Below, piece by piece: positions 18,889 through 26,633 of a stretch of DNA of 64,000 bases. A program made the position numbers and the translations under genes. Location of the stretch: NCBI RefSeq assembly GCF_000296835.1, contig NZ_CAKE01000001.1:124001-188000 (forward strand), written 5' to 3'. The notes under the pieces are model-generated. The model was not told the origin of the DNA. It made no database searches and saw only the letters and a program-made list of their open reading frames with translations. The DNA is from Lactobacillus hominis DSM 23910 = CRBIP 24.179 (lineage in GTDB: Bacteria; Bacillota; Bacilli; Lactobacillales; Lactobacillaceae). Within the stretch, counting starts at the first letter, position 1. The number at the start of each line of letters is the position of its first letter.

Positions 18889-20313
18889 ATGAAAAAATTA
18901 AGTGCATGTACTTCTATTTTAGTAGGAAAAAAAGCATCAATTGACGGATCTGTCATGATTTCGCGTAATGACGATACCGCTCAAGCTATTTCACCACATA
19001 GATTTATTATTGAACCAGCAGCTCATGGTGAAAAGGGGCGCAAGATTAAGTCTTGGCTTAACAAGTTCGAAATGGACTTGCCTGAAGATGCTCAAAGAGT
19101 TCCAGCTGTTCCAAATGTAGACTATAAAAAAGAAGGTTACTACGACGAAAGTGGTATTAACCAAAAAAACGTTGCAATGTCTTGTACCGAATCAACTTAT
19201 GGTAACGAAAGAACTTTAGCCTTTGATCCACTTGTTAAAGATGGATTGGATGAAGATTGTATGCAAACCGTTGTTTTGCCATATATTGATTCTGCTCGTG
19301 ATGGCGTTAAGCGCTTGGGTTCCTTAATTAAAAAATACGGTTCTCCAGCCGGAAATTCAGTTTTATTCGGTGATAAAGACGAAGCTTGGTACATGGAAAT
19401 TGTTACTGGCCACCACTGGGTTGCACAACGTATTCCAGATGATTGCTACGCAGCAACTGGTAACCGTGTAGCTATTCAACAAGTTAACTTTGATGATCCT
19501 GATAATTTTATGTGGAGTGAAGGGATTCAAGAATTTGTTGAAAAGCATCACTTAAATCCAGATCACGAAGGTTGGAACTTCCGTCACATTTTTGGTACTT
19601 ACACTGAACAAGACCGTCATTACAACACTAGTCGTCAATGGTACATCCAAAAATTATTTAACCCAGAAATTGAACAAGATCCTGAAGATCCAGATATTCC
19701 ATTTATCCGCAAGGCTTCAAAGAAACTGGCTAAAGAAGACATCGAATATGCTTTAGGTTCACATTATCAAGATACGCCTTATGATCCATTTGGTCACGGC
19801 ACTGAAGAAGAAAAGCATCGCTATCGTCCAATTGGTTTAAACAGAACGCAAAACTCTCATATTTTGCAAATTAGAAATGACGTTCCAGAAGAAATGGCTG
19901 GTATTATGTGGTTATGTATTGGTGGACCAACATTTAGCCCATATATTCCATTCTTTAGCAACATGAATGAAACTGATCCATCATTTAATAACACTTCAAT
20001 GACTTATAATCGTGATGACGCATGGTGGTATTATAAGTCATTATCTGCATTGGTAGAAAGTCACTACCCGCAATTCGTTCAACTTGATACTAAGTATTTG
20101 GAAGAATTAAACCGCTACTACCGTGGACGTGTTGAAGAAATTATCGAAAACGCAAATGGTTTGTCAGGCGACGAATTAACCAATTACTTAACTCGTGAAA
20201 ATCAAAAGACTGTTGCTCACACTAAGAAAGACAGTGAAGAGCTAATGGGGCAAATGTTTACTGATGCAATTAAACTATCTAAATTAACATTTAACATGGA
20301 TCCAAACTTATAA
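18889..20313 (+). CDS. pepD: Dipeptidase, peptidase family C69 (PepD type)
   Basis: Cytoplasmic Ntn-hydrolase dipeptidase of 474 residues that degrades peptides taken up by lactobacilli growing on protein. The N-terminus is MKKLSACTSILVGKKASIDGS. Cys7 matches the catalytic nucleophile of the family, exposed after removal of a short propeptide. Further family blocks are AMSCTEST, the DKDEAWYMEIVTGHHWVAQR strand pair and GLNRTQNSH. The ATG at 18889 with AAGGAGG 8 nt upstream is preferred to a GTG at 18853 inside the promoter. It fits the peptide-scavenging lifestyle suggested by the two peptide-binding lipoproteins. Lactobacilli carry several PepD paralogs, so the exact orthology is open. Confidence 0.88.
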   Translation: MKKLSACTSILVGKKASIDGSVMISRNDDTAQAISPHRFIIEPAAHGEKGRKIKSWLNKFEMDLPEDAQRVPAVPNVDYKKEGYYDESGINQKNVAMSCTESTYGNERTLAFDPLVKDGLDEDCMQTVVLPYIDSARDGVKRLGSLIKKYGSPAGNSVLFGDKDEAWYMEIVTGHHWVAQRIPDDCYAATGNRVAIQQVNFDDPDNFMWSEGIQEFVEKHHLNPDHEGWNFRHIFGTYTEQDRHYNTSRQWYIQKLFNPEIEQDPEDPDIPFIRKASKKLAKEDIEYALGSHYQDTPYDPFGHGTEEEKHRYRPIGLNRTQNSHILQIRNDVPEEMAGIMWLCIGGPTFSPYIPFFSNMNETDPSFNNTSMTYNRDDAWWYYKSLSALVESHYPQFVQLDTKYLEELNRYYRGRVEEIIENANGLSGDELTNYLTRENQKTVAHTKKDSEELMGQMFTDAIKLSKLTFNMDPNL

Positions 20314-20333
20314 TCAGTTGAAGATGAAAAATA

Positions 20334-20365
20334 AAAGGCGTTCAAGTTTTTGCTTGAGCGCCTTT
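20334..20365. terminator. Bidirectional intrinsic terminator
   Basis: AAAGGCGTTCAAG (20334-20346) pairs with CTTGAGCGCCTTT (20353-20365). It lies between convergent genes. The T tract is better on the minus strand, so it probably ends both transcripts. Confidence 0.8.
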
Positions 20366-20381
20366 GTTATAGATTATTAAA

Positions 20382-20699
20382 TTATTTTGCGGTTTTGGCT
20401 TTGCGGGTAAAACCAAAGATAAATTGTAAAACTGTCAAGATAATAAAGAATATTAATAAGTAGACAATGTTTCCAATATTTGGTTGCTTTGAAGCAAACC
20501 AGAACCATTGATAATCTAATGATGAATAGATCCAGTAAATAATAGCTAAAGCAATTGAGCTTAAAGCATTAATAATTGCAAAGATCCAAAGATTTCCATT
20601 TTCTTTTTTAGCAAGATAGATAATAGACCAAACTAGTGACCAAACACCCCAAAGAAGTGCGGCCACAGTGACGATCCAATAAAATACGGTCGCAAACAT
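20382..20699 (-). CDS. Small membrane protein of unknown function
   Basis: A 105-residue protein with three clear transmembrane segments (about 5-27 rich in Trp and Val, 36-57, 73-95) and a short basic tail FTRKAKTAK. It is not recognised as a named family. The ATG at 20699 is chosen because GAGGAGGAA lies about 11 nt upstream on this strand; a longer frame starting at 20744 would add 15 residues before that site. It is transcribed away from ylxM and converges on the dipeptidase gene. Many lactobacilli carry similar small tryptophan-rich membrane proteins. No function is offered. Confidence 0.75.
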   Translation of the reverse strand: MFATVFYWIVTVAALLWGVWSLVWSIIYLAKKENGNLWIFAIINALSSIALAIIYWIYSSLDYQWFWFASKQPNIGNIVYLLIFFIILTVLQFIFGFTRKAKTAK

Positions 20700-20798
20700 G
20701 GTTTCAATTTCCTCCTCATAATAGGTACAAGTACATTTTAACATTAATGTGAAGTTTTGAACGATATAAAAGTCATAATGTTAAATTGTGTGTATTTT

Positions 20799-20807
20799 TG
20801 CTATACT
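20799..20807 (+). promoter_or_regulatory. Extended -10 promoter of ylxM-ffh
   Basis: TGC followed by TATACT (20802-20807), with a weak -35 near 20779. AAGGTGAG precedes the ylxM ATG at 20825. Confidence 0.55.
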
Positions 20808-20824
20808 GGTTCAAGGTGAGACAT

Positions 20825-21166
20825 ATGAATGAACTTGAAAAAAATGAAAAATTAGGCGATTTATATGCCTACTATGGTCCTTTATTAACTAAGGGACAAC
20901 AAAGCTATTTTGAAGATTATTATTATAATGATCTTTCTTTAGGAGAAATAGCCGATAATCATCATGTTTCTAGGCAGGCTGTCTACGATAATTTAAAAAG
21001 AAGCAGTAAGGCTTTAGAAAATTATGAAGATAAGCTTCATATGAGACGTGATTATAAAAATATTTCAGATAAAGTCTGGGAAATTGCATGGGCAGTTGAT
21101 CATCATCAAATTGATGAAGCTCATGATGAAATAGGAAATTTATTACATGAATTAGGAGAGATGTAA
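20825..21166 (+). CDS. ylxM: YlxM family DNA-binding protein
   Basis: A 113-residue helix-turn-helix protein (UPF0122). The HTH reads LSLGEIADNHHVSRQAVYDNLKR, a sigma-region-4-like fold, near residues 38-60. In Firmicutes ylxM sits directly before ffh and is thought to influence the SRP pathway. Here only 3 nt separate the two, so they are cotranscribed and probably translationally coupled. The ATG at 20825 follows AAGGTGAG; the in-frame GTG at 20786 lies upstream of the promoter's -10 and is rejected. Confidence 0.9.
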   Translation: MNELEKNEKLGDLYAYYGPLLTKGQQSYFEDYYYNDLSLGEIADNHHVSRQAVYDNLKRSSKALENYEDKLHMRRDYKNISDKVWEIAWAVDHHQIDEAHDEIGNLLHELGEM

Positions 21167-21169
21167 TCC

Positions 21170-22597
21170 ATGGCTTTCGAAAATTTAAGTGAGAGATTAC
21201 AAAAAGCATTAAAAAATCTTACTGGTAAAGGTAAGATTAGCGAAGCAGATATTAACCAAGCTTCAAGAGAAATTAGATTGGCCCTTTTAGAAGCCGATGT
21301 TAACTTTAAGGTAGTTAAAGATTTTATCAAGCAAATTAAAAAAGAAGCGCTTGGTAAAGAAGTTCAAGAAAGTTTAAATCCAGGTCAACAAGTTATTAAG
21401 ATCGTTGACGAGCAATTAACCAAGATGATGGGTGAAGAAGCAGTAAAGCTAAACAAGGCTCCTCATATCCCAACAATTATCATGATGGTTGGTTTGCAAG
21501 GTACTGGTAAAACCACAACTGTTGGTAAGCTAGCTAATTACTTAATTAAAAACGAAAAAGCACGTCCACTTTTAATTGCTGGCGACATTTATCGTCCAGC
21601 TGCTATTGATCAGCTTCGTCAAATTGGTCAACAATTAAATGTACCAGTTTATAGCGAAGATAATAAAGACGTAGCTCAAATTGTAGAACATGGTTTAAAC
21701 CAAGCTAAAGAAGATAAAAATGATTATGTAATTATCGATACGGCTGGTCGTTTGGAAATTGATGAAGCCTTAATGGATGAATTAAAGCGCATTACTGAAG
21801 TTGCCCATCCTGATAATACTTTGCTGGTTGTCGATGCCATGACGGGTCAAGCAGCAACGCAAGTAGCTGAAGGATTTAATAAAGATCTTGATTTAACTGG
21901 TATTGTTTTAACTAAGCTTGATGGTGATACTCGTGGTGGTGCTGCGCTCTCAGTACGTGCTGTAACGGGATTGCCAATTATCTTTACTGGTCAAGGTGAA
22001 AAATTAGACGCTTTAGAAAGTTTCCACCCAGATCGAATGGCTTCCAGAATCTTGGGCATGGGTGATATGTTGACCTTGATTGAAAAGGCTCAGCAAGACT
22101 ACGATGCCAAAGAAGCTGAAAAGATGGCGCAAAAGATGCGCGAAAATACCTTTGACTTTAATGACTTTATTGACCAAATGGACCAAGTTCAAAAGATGGG
22201 TCCTTTAGACCAAATCATTAAAATGATTCCAGGTATGGCCAATAATCCAGCTTTAAAGAATATTCAAATTCCGGATAAGCAAATTGCGCACATGAAAGCT
22301 ATCGTTTACTCAATGACTGAAGCTGAACGTGAAGATCCTGACATGCTTAATCCGTCACGTCGCAGAAGAATTGCGGCTGGCTCTGGTGTTCCAGTTGTTG
22401 AAGTTAACCGCATGATCAAGCAATTTAAGCAATCAAAAGAAATGATGCAAAAGATGACTAGCGGCAATATGAAGGGCTTAGGCAATTTACCAGGGATGAA
22501 TACGCCAATGGGTAAGATGGCGATGCGTTCAATGTCTAAGAAGTTTAAAAAGAATAAACGTAAGCGCATGAAGAAGATTAAGAGATTCCATTCTTAA
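21170..22597 (+). CDS. ffh: Signal recognition particle protein Ffh
   Basis: SRP54 GTPase that binds signal sequences as they leave the ribosome and docks on FtsY. It has 475 residues. The N domain is followed by a G domain with GLQGTGKTT at 108-116, DTAGRL and TKLDGDTRGG. A methionine-rich M domain from about 300 to 475 (many MxxM patterns, ending in a basic tail FKKNKRKRMKKIKRFHS) binds SRP RNA and signal peptides. It is the second gene of the ylxM-ffh operon. No SRP RNA gene was recognised in the window. Confidence 0.97.
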   Translation: MAFENLSERLQKALKNLTGKGKISEADINQASREIRLALLEADVNFKVVKDFIKQIKKEALGKEVQESLNPGQQVIKIVDEQLTKMMGEEAVKLNKAPHIPTIIMMVGLQGTGKTTTVGKLANYLIKNEKARPLLIAGDIYRPAAIDQLRQIGQQLNVPVYSEDNKDVAQIVEHGLNQAKEDKNDYVIIDTAGRLEIDEALMDELKRITEVAHPDNTLLVVDAMTGQAATQVAEGFNKDLDLTGIVLTKLDGDTRGGAALSVRAVTGLPIIFTGQGEKLDALESFHPDRMASRILGMGDMLTLIEKAQQDYDAKEAEKMAQKMRENTFDFNDFIDQMDQVQKMGPLDQIIKMIPGMANNPALKNIQIPDKQIAHMKAIVYSMTEAEREDPDMLNPSRRRRIAAGSGVPVVEVNRMIKQFKQSKEMMQKMTSGNMKGLGNLPGMNTPMGKMAMRSMSKKFKKNKRKRMKKIKRFHS

Positions 22598-22624
22598 AAA
22601 ATTAAAGGTGTTAAGCAAAAAACC

Positions 22625-22653
22625 TTTACACCTTAAAAAGTATGTGCTATATT
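22625..22653 (+). promoter_or_regulatory. Promoter of rpsP-rimM-trmD
   Basis: TTTACA (22625-22630), exactly 17 bp, then TATATT (22648-22653) preceded by TGC. An imperfect hairpin (AAGGTGT with ACACCTT, 22605-22634) overlaps the -35. It lacks a T run, so it is not a clear ffh terminator. Confidence 0.8.
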
Positions 22654-22685
22654 ATTTAAGTCAAGAAATTTAGGAGGAAAATTTA

Positions 22686-22958
22686 ATGTCTGTTAAAATT
22701 CGTATGCGCCGTATGGGCTCAAAGAGAAAACCTTTCTACCGTATCGTTGTAGCTGACTCACGTATGCCACGTGATGGTCGTTTCATCGAAGAAGTTGGTT
22801 ACTACAACCCACTTACTAACCCTGATGAAGTTAAGCTTGAAGAAGACAAGGTCTTCGACTGGTTGCAAAAGGGTGCTCAACCTTCAGATACTGTAAGAAG
22901 CTTACTTTCAAAAGCTGGTTTAATGAAGAGATACCACGACGCAAAATACGGTAAGTAA
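22686..22958 (+). CDS. rpsP: 30S ribosomal protein S16
   Basis: Small-subunit assembly protein of 90 residues, the normal length, with the family start [42 protein letters not shown] split across strands 1-2. AGGAGG lies 6 nt before the ATG. It heads a unit with rimM and trmD, which mature the 30S subunit and tRNA. A terminator hairpin follows directly, so S16 mRNA can be made in excess over the downstream enzymes. Confidence 0.97.
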   Translation: MSVKIRMRRMGSKRKPFYRIVVADSRMPRDGRFIEEVGYYNPLTNPDEVKLEEDKVFDWLQKGAQPSDTVRSLLSKAGLMKRYHDAKYGK

Positions 22959-22973
22959 TTTACTATTGCAATT

Positions 22974-23007
22974 AAAAAAGTTTGGGAAGTATTGCCCAAG
23001 CTTTTTT
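22974..23007 (+). terminator. Terminator between rpsP and rimM
   Basis: AAAAAAGTTTGGG (22974-22986) pairs with CCCAAGCTTTTTT (22995-23007) with one G-U pair, ending in T. It is only 22 nt before rimM, so it probably gives partial read-through and sets the rpsP to rimM ratio. Confidence 0.75.
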
Positions 23008-23028
23008 CTTTATATAAAGGATTTTAAA

Positions 23029-23556
23029 ATGACAGAATATTTTGAAGTAGGTAAAATTTTAACTACTCATGGACTTAAGGGCGAAGTTAAGGTAAATCCA
23101 ATTACTGACTTTATTAATGAACGTTTTAAAGTAGGTAGCAAGTTGTATATTGGCGCAGATAATGAAAATATTGAAACAAAAGTTACTGTGGCAAGCAGTC
23201 GTATGCAAAAGCAATTTGTCTTGGTTTGTTTTGAAGAAATAACTGATATTGATGAAGCACAAAAAATCCTTAAAAAAGATCTTTTTGTAGCTGAACAAGA
23301 CCGCGATGAACTTCCTGAAGGATCTTATTATTTTAAGGATATTTTGGAACTGCCTGTTTTTGACAGTGAAACTGGCGAAAAATTAGGCCAATTAGTAAAT
23401 ATAGAAACGCCTGGTGCTAATGATATTTGGGAGATCAAGCCAGAACGAGGCAAGAGCTTTTGGATCCCCAATATTGCTTCAGTAGTTAAAAAGGTTGATC
23501 TAGAACAAAAACGTATTGAAGTTACTTTACTTGAAGGATTACGCGATGAAAATTAA
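23029..23556 (+). CDS. rimM: Ribosome maturation factor RimM
   Basis: A 175-residue 16S rRNA processing protein that binds S19 and helps build the 30S head. Visible are the N-terminal RimM barrel (EYFEVGKILTTHGLKGEVKV), the PRC-barrel domain from about 95, and the conserved GANDIWEI and FWIPNI strands. The ATG at 23029 follows AAAGG. The in-frame TTG at 22966 is rejected because it would translate the terminator hairpin. trmD overlaps its 3' end by 11 nt. Confidence 0.95.
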   Translation: MTEYFEVGKILTTHGLKGEVKVNPITDFINERFKVGSKLYIGADNENIETKVTVASSRMQKQFVLVCFEEITDIDEAQKILKKDLFVAEQDRDELPEGSYYFKDILELPVFDSETGEKLGQLVNIETPGANDIWEIKPERGKSFWIPNIASVVKKVDLEQKRIEVTLLEGLRDEN

Positions 23557-24268
23557 TGTTTTAACACTTTTTCCCGATATGTTTACGCCGCTGAAAGTTT
23601 CAATGCTTGGTAGAGGCTTAGAAGATGGTAAATGGGACCTGAATTTAGTCAATTTTAGAGACTTTACAAGCGACGTTCATCATCATGTCGATGACACGCC
23701 TTATGGTGGTGGAGCTGGTATGGTTTTGCAAATAATGCCGATTAAGAAGGCTCTTGATTCGCTTTCAGATAAAGGTAAAGTGATCATTACGGCGCCTCAA
23801 GGTAAAACTTTTAATGAAGAAATGGCTCAAAATTGGTCAAAAGAAGAAAATTTAACTTTCATTTGTGGTCATTATGAAGGTTTTGACCAACGCGTTTATG
23901 ATTTAGCTGATGAGACTGTGTCGATTGGCGATTATGTTTTAACTGGTGGGGAACTGCCCACAATGAGCATGATTGATGCGACAGTGAGATTATTGCCAGG
24001 TATTTTAGGAAATGAAGCATCGCCAGTAGAAGAGAGTTTTTCTCATGGCTTGCTCGAATATCCGCAATATACTCGTCCAGCTGATTTTGAAGGGCAAAAA
24101 GTACCTGAGGTTTTAACATCAGGTAACCACCAAAAGATAGCGCAGTGGCGCCATTACCAGGCACTAAAGACGACATATATCAATCGTCCAGATCTGCTAG
24201 AAAATCGTGAATTATCAACTGAAGAAAAGAAAATGCTGGCTGATGTTAAGGCTGAATTGGATCAATAG
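23546..24268 (+). CDS. trmD: tRNA (guanine-37 N1)-methyltransferase
   Basis: A 240-residue SPOUT-class methyltransferase that makes m1G37 next to the anticodon, using S-adenosylmethionine, and so prevents frameshifting. Seen: NVLTLFPDMF at the start, DDTPYGGGAGMV, FICGHYEGFDQRV and the knot region SIGDYVLTGGELP. The ATG at 23546 lies inside the end of rimM (11-nt overlap) and matches the family N-terminus, whereas the upstream TTG at 23516 does not. rplS follows in most Firmicutes; here a CRISPR-like repeat pair and a separate promoter intervene. Confidence 0.96.
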   Translation: MKINVLTLFPDMFTPLKVSMLGRGLEDGKWDLNLVNFRDFTSDVHHHVDDTPYGGGAGMVLQIMPIKKALDSLSDKGKVIITAPQGKTFNEEMAQNWSKEENLTFICGHYEGFDQRVYDLADETVSIGDYVLTGGELPTMSMIDATVRLLPGILGNEASPVEESFSHGLLEYPQYTRPADFEGQKVPEVLTSGNHQKIAQWRHYQALKTTYINRPDLLENRELSTEEKKMLADVKAELDQ

Positions 24269-24278
24269 GAATTAAAGT

Positions 24279-24367
24279 GTATTCTCCACGTGTGTGGAGG
24301 TGATCCTGATCAAGAAAGAGCCGACAAATTAGAAGAGTGGTGTTCTCCACGTATGTGGAGGTGAGAT
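24279..24367 (+). CRISPR. Solitary two-repeat, one-spacer CRISPR remnant, type I-E-like
   Basis: Repeat 1 is 24279-24306 (28 bp) and repeat 2 is 24340-24367 (28 bp), giving a 33-bp spacer at 24307-24339 and a 61-bp period. Both repeats begin GT(A/G)TTCTCCACGT, contain the palindromic core CTCCACGT.TGTGGAG, and continue AGGTGA. Repeat 2 differs at two internal sites and over its last three bases, as expected of a decayed terminal repeat. Length, palindrome, GTGATCC-type end and 61-bp spacing match type I-E repeats of lactobacilli. No cas gene is present in the window. Confidence 0.75.
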
Positions 24368-24381
24368 CTTCAATAAACTTA

Positions 24382-24410
24382 TTTACAAGTCTGTAGATAT
24401 TTGTTACACT
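24382..24410 (+). promoter_or_regulatory. Promoter of rplS
   Basis: TTTACA (24382-24387), a 17-bp spacer and TACACT (24405-24410) with an extended TG two bases upstream. It starts 15 bp after the CRISPR-like repeat, so rplS is expressed independently of trmD. Confidence 0.8.
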
Positions 24411-24416
24411 ATTTTT

Positions 24417-24496
24417 TGTGGCATAAGCCACTGATTTATGGGTATTCCGCTGGCGAAGAACGTTAATGAATGCCGTAGAAGGAGAGAATTTATATA
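24417..24496 (+). promoter_or_regulatory. Structured 5' leader of rplS, candidate L19 ribosomal-protein leader
   Basis: The predicted transcript begins with the hairpin GTGGC-ATAA-GCCAC (about 24419-24432). A second stem pairs GGTATTC with GAATGCC around CGCTGGCG, just before the GGAG ribosome binding site. Two helices close to the start codon of rplS fit the L19 leader class known in Firmicutes, where L19 is thought to repress its own synthesis. The class assignment is from memory of the family, not from a covariance search. Confidence 0.5.
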
Positions 24497-24847
24497 ATGA
24501 ATCCATTAATTCAAGAACTTACTAAGGATCAAATCCGTACCGATTTACCAGACTTCCGTCCTGGTGATACTGTTCGTGTTCACGTACGTGTTGTTGAAGG
24601 TAGCCACGAACGTATCCAGATCTTCGAAGGTGTTGTAATTAAGAAGAAGGGTGCTGGCATCAGCGCTACTTACACTGTTCGTAAGATGTCATCTGGTATC
24701 GGCGTTGAACGTACTTTTCCAGTAAACGACCCACGTGTTGCTAAAGTTGAAGTTAAGCGTCAAGGTCGCGTACGTCGTGCTAAGCTTTACTACTTACGTG
24801 AACGTCATGGTAAGTCAGCAAGAATTGCTGAAAAGCGTCGCGGATAA
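24497..24847 (+). CDS. rplS: 50S ribosomal protein L19
   Basis: A 116-residue large-subunit protein at the 30S-50S interface. The normal length and family blocks are present: [49 protein letters not shown] and the basic C-terminus [25 protein letters not shown] precedes the ATG. It is transcribed from its own promoter and ends at a strong terminator, so it forms a one-gene unit at the end of the rpsP cluster. Confidence 0.98.
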   Translation: MNPLIQELTKDQIRTDLPDFRPGDTVRVHVRVVEGSHERIQIFEGVVIKKKGAGISATYTVRKMSSGIGVERTFPVNDPRVAKVEVKRQGRVRRAKLYYLRERHGKSARIAEKRRG

Positions 24848-24857
24848 TAAGATATTT

Positions 24858-24896
24858 AATAAACCTGTCTCATATGAGACAGGTTTATTTTTTTTA
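24858..24896 (+). terminator. Intrinsic terminator after rplS
   Basis: A nearly perfect palindrome with 15-bp arms (AATAAACCTGTCTCA, 24858-24872, with its complement at 24875-24889) is followed by T7. Confidence 0.95.
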
Positions 24897-24953
24897 CTTT
24901 TTTGTTATTTTTGACCACTTAGTCATCTTTTTTGACATCTTATTTAAGAAGTC

Positions 24954-24982
24954 TTTAAAAATTATCTTTTAATGCATATAAT
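24954..24982 (+). promoter_or_regulatory. Probable promoter of the ABC half-transporter pair
   Basis: TTTAAA (24954-24959), 17 bp, then TATAAT (24977-24982). The start codon follows at 25048, leaving a leader of about 60 nt with no obvious structure. Confidence 0.5.
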
Positions 24983-25047
24983 AAAAACATATTAAAATTA
25001 ATTAGAAAATAATTAATAATTTAAAATATATTTGGAGATGACTAAGG

Positions 25048-26631
25048 ATGTCTATAAAAGAGTTGTTTAAGAGCAATTACTGGCGTGGGAGTTTAATAAT
25101 TTTGTTCTATGTGGTTTATGCCATTGCTGGAACGCTCACGGAATATCTATTTAAGTATGCTATTAATGACATTACCAAGGGCGATTTAAATGGTTTTATA
25201 TTTTGGCAAATAATGATTACTCTGGCGAATTTGCTGACAGTTGTCTTATTACCGATTGCAACGATTGCTTTTACCAGACAGACACAAAATTACGTTCACC
25301 AAATAAGAAACGAAATTATGCATCATTACTATAATGGCGCTAATAAAAAGGTTTCTGAAATGCAGAATGATCTGACTGGCAATCTAAAAATGCTCAGCGA
25401 TAATTATGCTAATCCATGGGTTCAAATCTTAAGCGGACTTTTGCAAATTATTTTGTCAATTACTGCTTTGCTCAGCTTAAACTGGATGTTGATTATTGTG
25501 ACAGCAGTCTTAGCAATAATTACTCTGTTACTTCCGAAAATCATGGAGAAAAAGACCTCTGAAGCTAGTGACCACGTCAATAAGATGAATGAAAAACTTT
25601 TGAATGCGGTGGAACACTGGCTTGGTGGTCTGCAAGAATTACGCAGATATAGCGCATATTCACGTCTTCAAAGAAAGTTAAATGAAGCAAGTGGCAATTT
25701 AGTTGCTGCTAATAAAAGGAGCTATAAGTACCAAGGAATTTCATATGTATTTAATGGCTTTGGTAATGCAATTGCTCAAGTAGGAATGTCATTTTTTGCC
25801 GGAATTTTATTTTTTAATCATCTGATTTCATTTGGTGATTTTACAATTGCTGGAAGTTTTGCTTTCACAATTTTCTCAGCTATTTGGCAAATTACAATGT
25901 CAATTACGCAAGTAAAATCTACTAAAGAGTTGCGTAAGCAGACTTTTGATTTAAGAAAAGAAATCGAAACTAGCGATAAAAAGCAAGCTTATAGCTTGCA
26001 AGTAAAAGATCTCGTTGCAAGTTACAAGAATGGCGAAAACATCGCATATCCTAATTTTACGATTAAACCAGGACAAAAGGTGTTGCTAACTGGTGATTCA
26101 GGAACTGGTAAGTCAACTCTGTTTAAAGTTTTGCTTGGGAAATTAAAGCCAGCTAGTGGACAAGTGACATACTATGATAAAGATAGTAATGAAATTGATG
26201 CTGAAAATGTCAAAGTTGGCTTTGTGCCACAAGATCCGGTTGTCTTTCCGGTGGCAATTAAAGAAAATATTTTAATGTTTAACCAAAAATTGGCTGATAA
26301 ATTAAATTCGGTAACTTCACAAGTTGAATTAGCAGGCGATTTAGAAAAAATGCCATCTGGACTAAATACTATTGTTGATTTAAAAAATGAAAATTTATCT
26401 GGTGGTCAAAGACAGAAAGTAGTTTTAGCGCGTAGCGAAATTCATGACCAACCTCTAGTATTAATGGATGAGGTAACGAGTGCTATTGATAGTCAAGCAA
26501 CAGAAAAAATTATAGATAATTTGTTAAAGACAAATCAAACCATTTTAATGATAGCTCATAATTATAGTGATGAATTAAAGGCTAAATTTGATCAAGAAAT
26601 TAAATTACAACCTAAGCAAAAGGAGGACTAA
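25048..26631 (+). CDS. ABC exporter half-transporter (membrane domain fused to ATPase), first of a pair
   Basis: A 527-residue fusion of a six-helix membrane domain (about 1-300) and an ATPase domain. Walker A GDSGTGKST is at 349-357, Q-loop VPQDPVVFP, signature LSGGQ at 450-454, Walker B LVLMDE, and the switch histidine IAHNY. The tail is short and basic. All catalytic residues look intact. It is about 60 residues shorter than typical MsbA-like halves. It pairs with the next gene (2-nt gap), so the active unit is probably a heterodimer. The substrate is unknown; lactobacilli use this class for peptides, lipids and drugs. The nearby bacteriocin-like gene is separated by a terminator. Confidence 0.8.
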   Translation: MSIKELFKSNYWRGSLIILFYVVYAIAGTLTEYLFKYAINDITKGDLNGFIFWQIMITLANLLTVVLLPIATIAFTRQTQNYVHQIRNEIMHHYYNGANKKVSEMQNDLTGNLKMLSDNYANPWVQILSGLLQIILSITALLSLNWMLIIVTAVLAIITLLLPKIMEKKTSEASDHVNKMNEKLLNAVEHWLGGLQELRRYSAYSRLQRKLNEASGNLVAANKRSYKYQGISYVFNGFGNAIAQVGMSFFAGILFFNHLISFGDFTIAGSFAFTIFSAIWQITMSITQVKSTKELRKQTFDLRKEIETSDKKQAYSLQVKDLVASYKNGENIAYPNFTIKPGQKVLLTGDSGTGKSTLFKVLLGKLKPASGQVTYYDKDSNEIDAENVKVGFVPQDPVVFPVAIKENILMFNQKLADKLNSVTSQVELAGDLEKMPSGLNTIVDLKNENLSGGQRQKVVLARSEIHDQPLVLMDEVTSAIDSQATEKIIDNLLKTNQTILMIAHNYSDELKAKFDQEIKLQPKQKED

Positions 26632-26633
26632 GG

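Noticed and set aside
22605-22634. Hairpin after ffh (AAGGTGT with ACACCTT) as a terminator
   Set aside because: No T run follows, and the 3' arm overlaps the -35 of the rpsP promoter; left as a note under that promoter.
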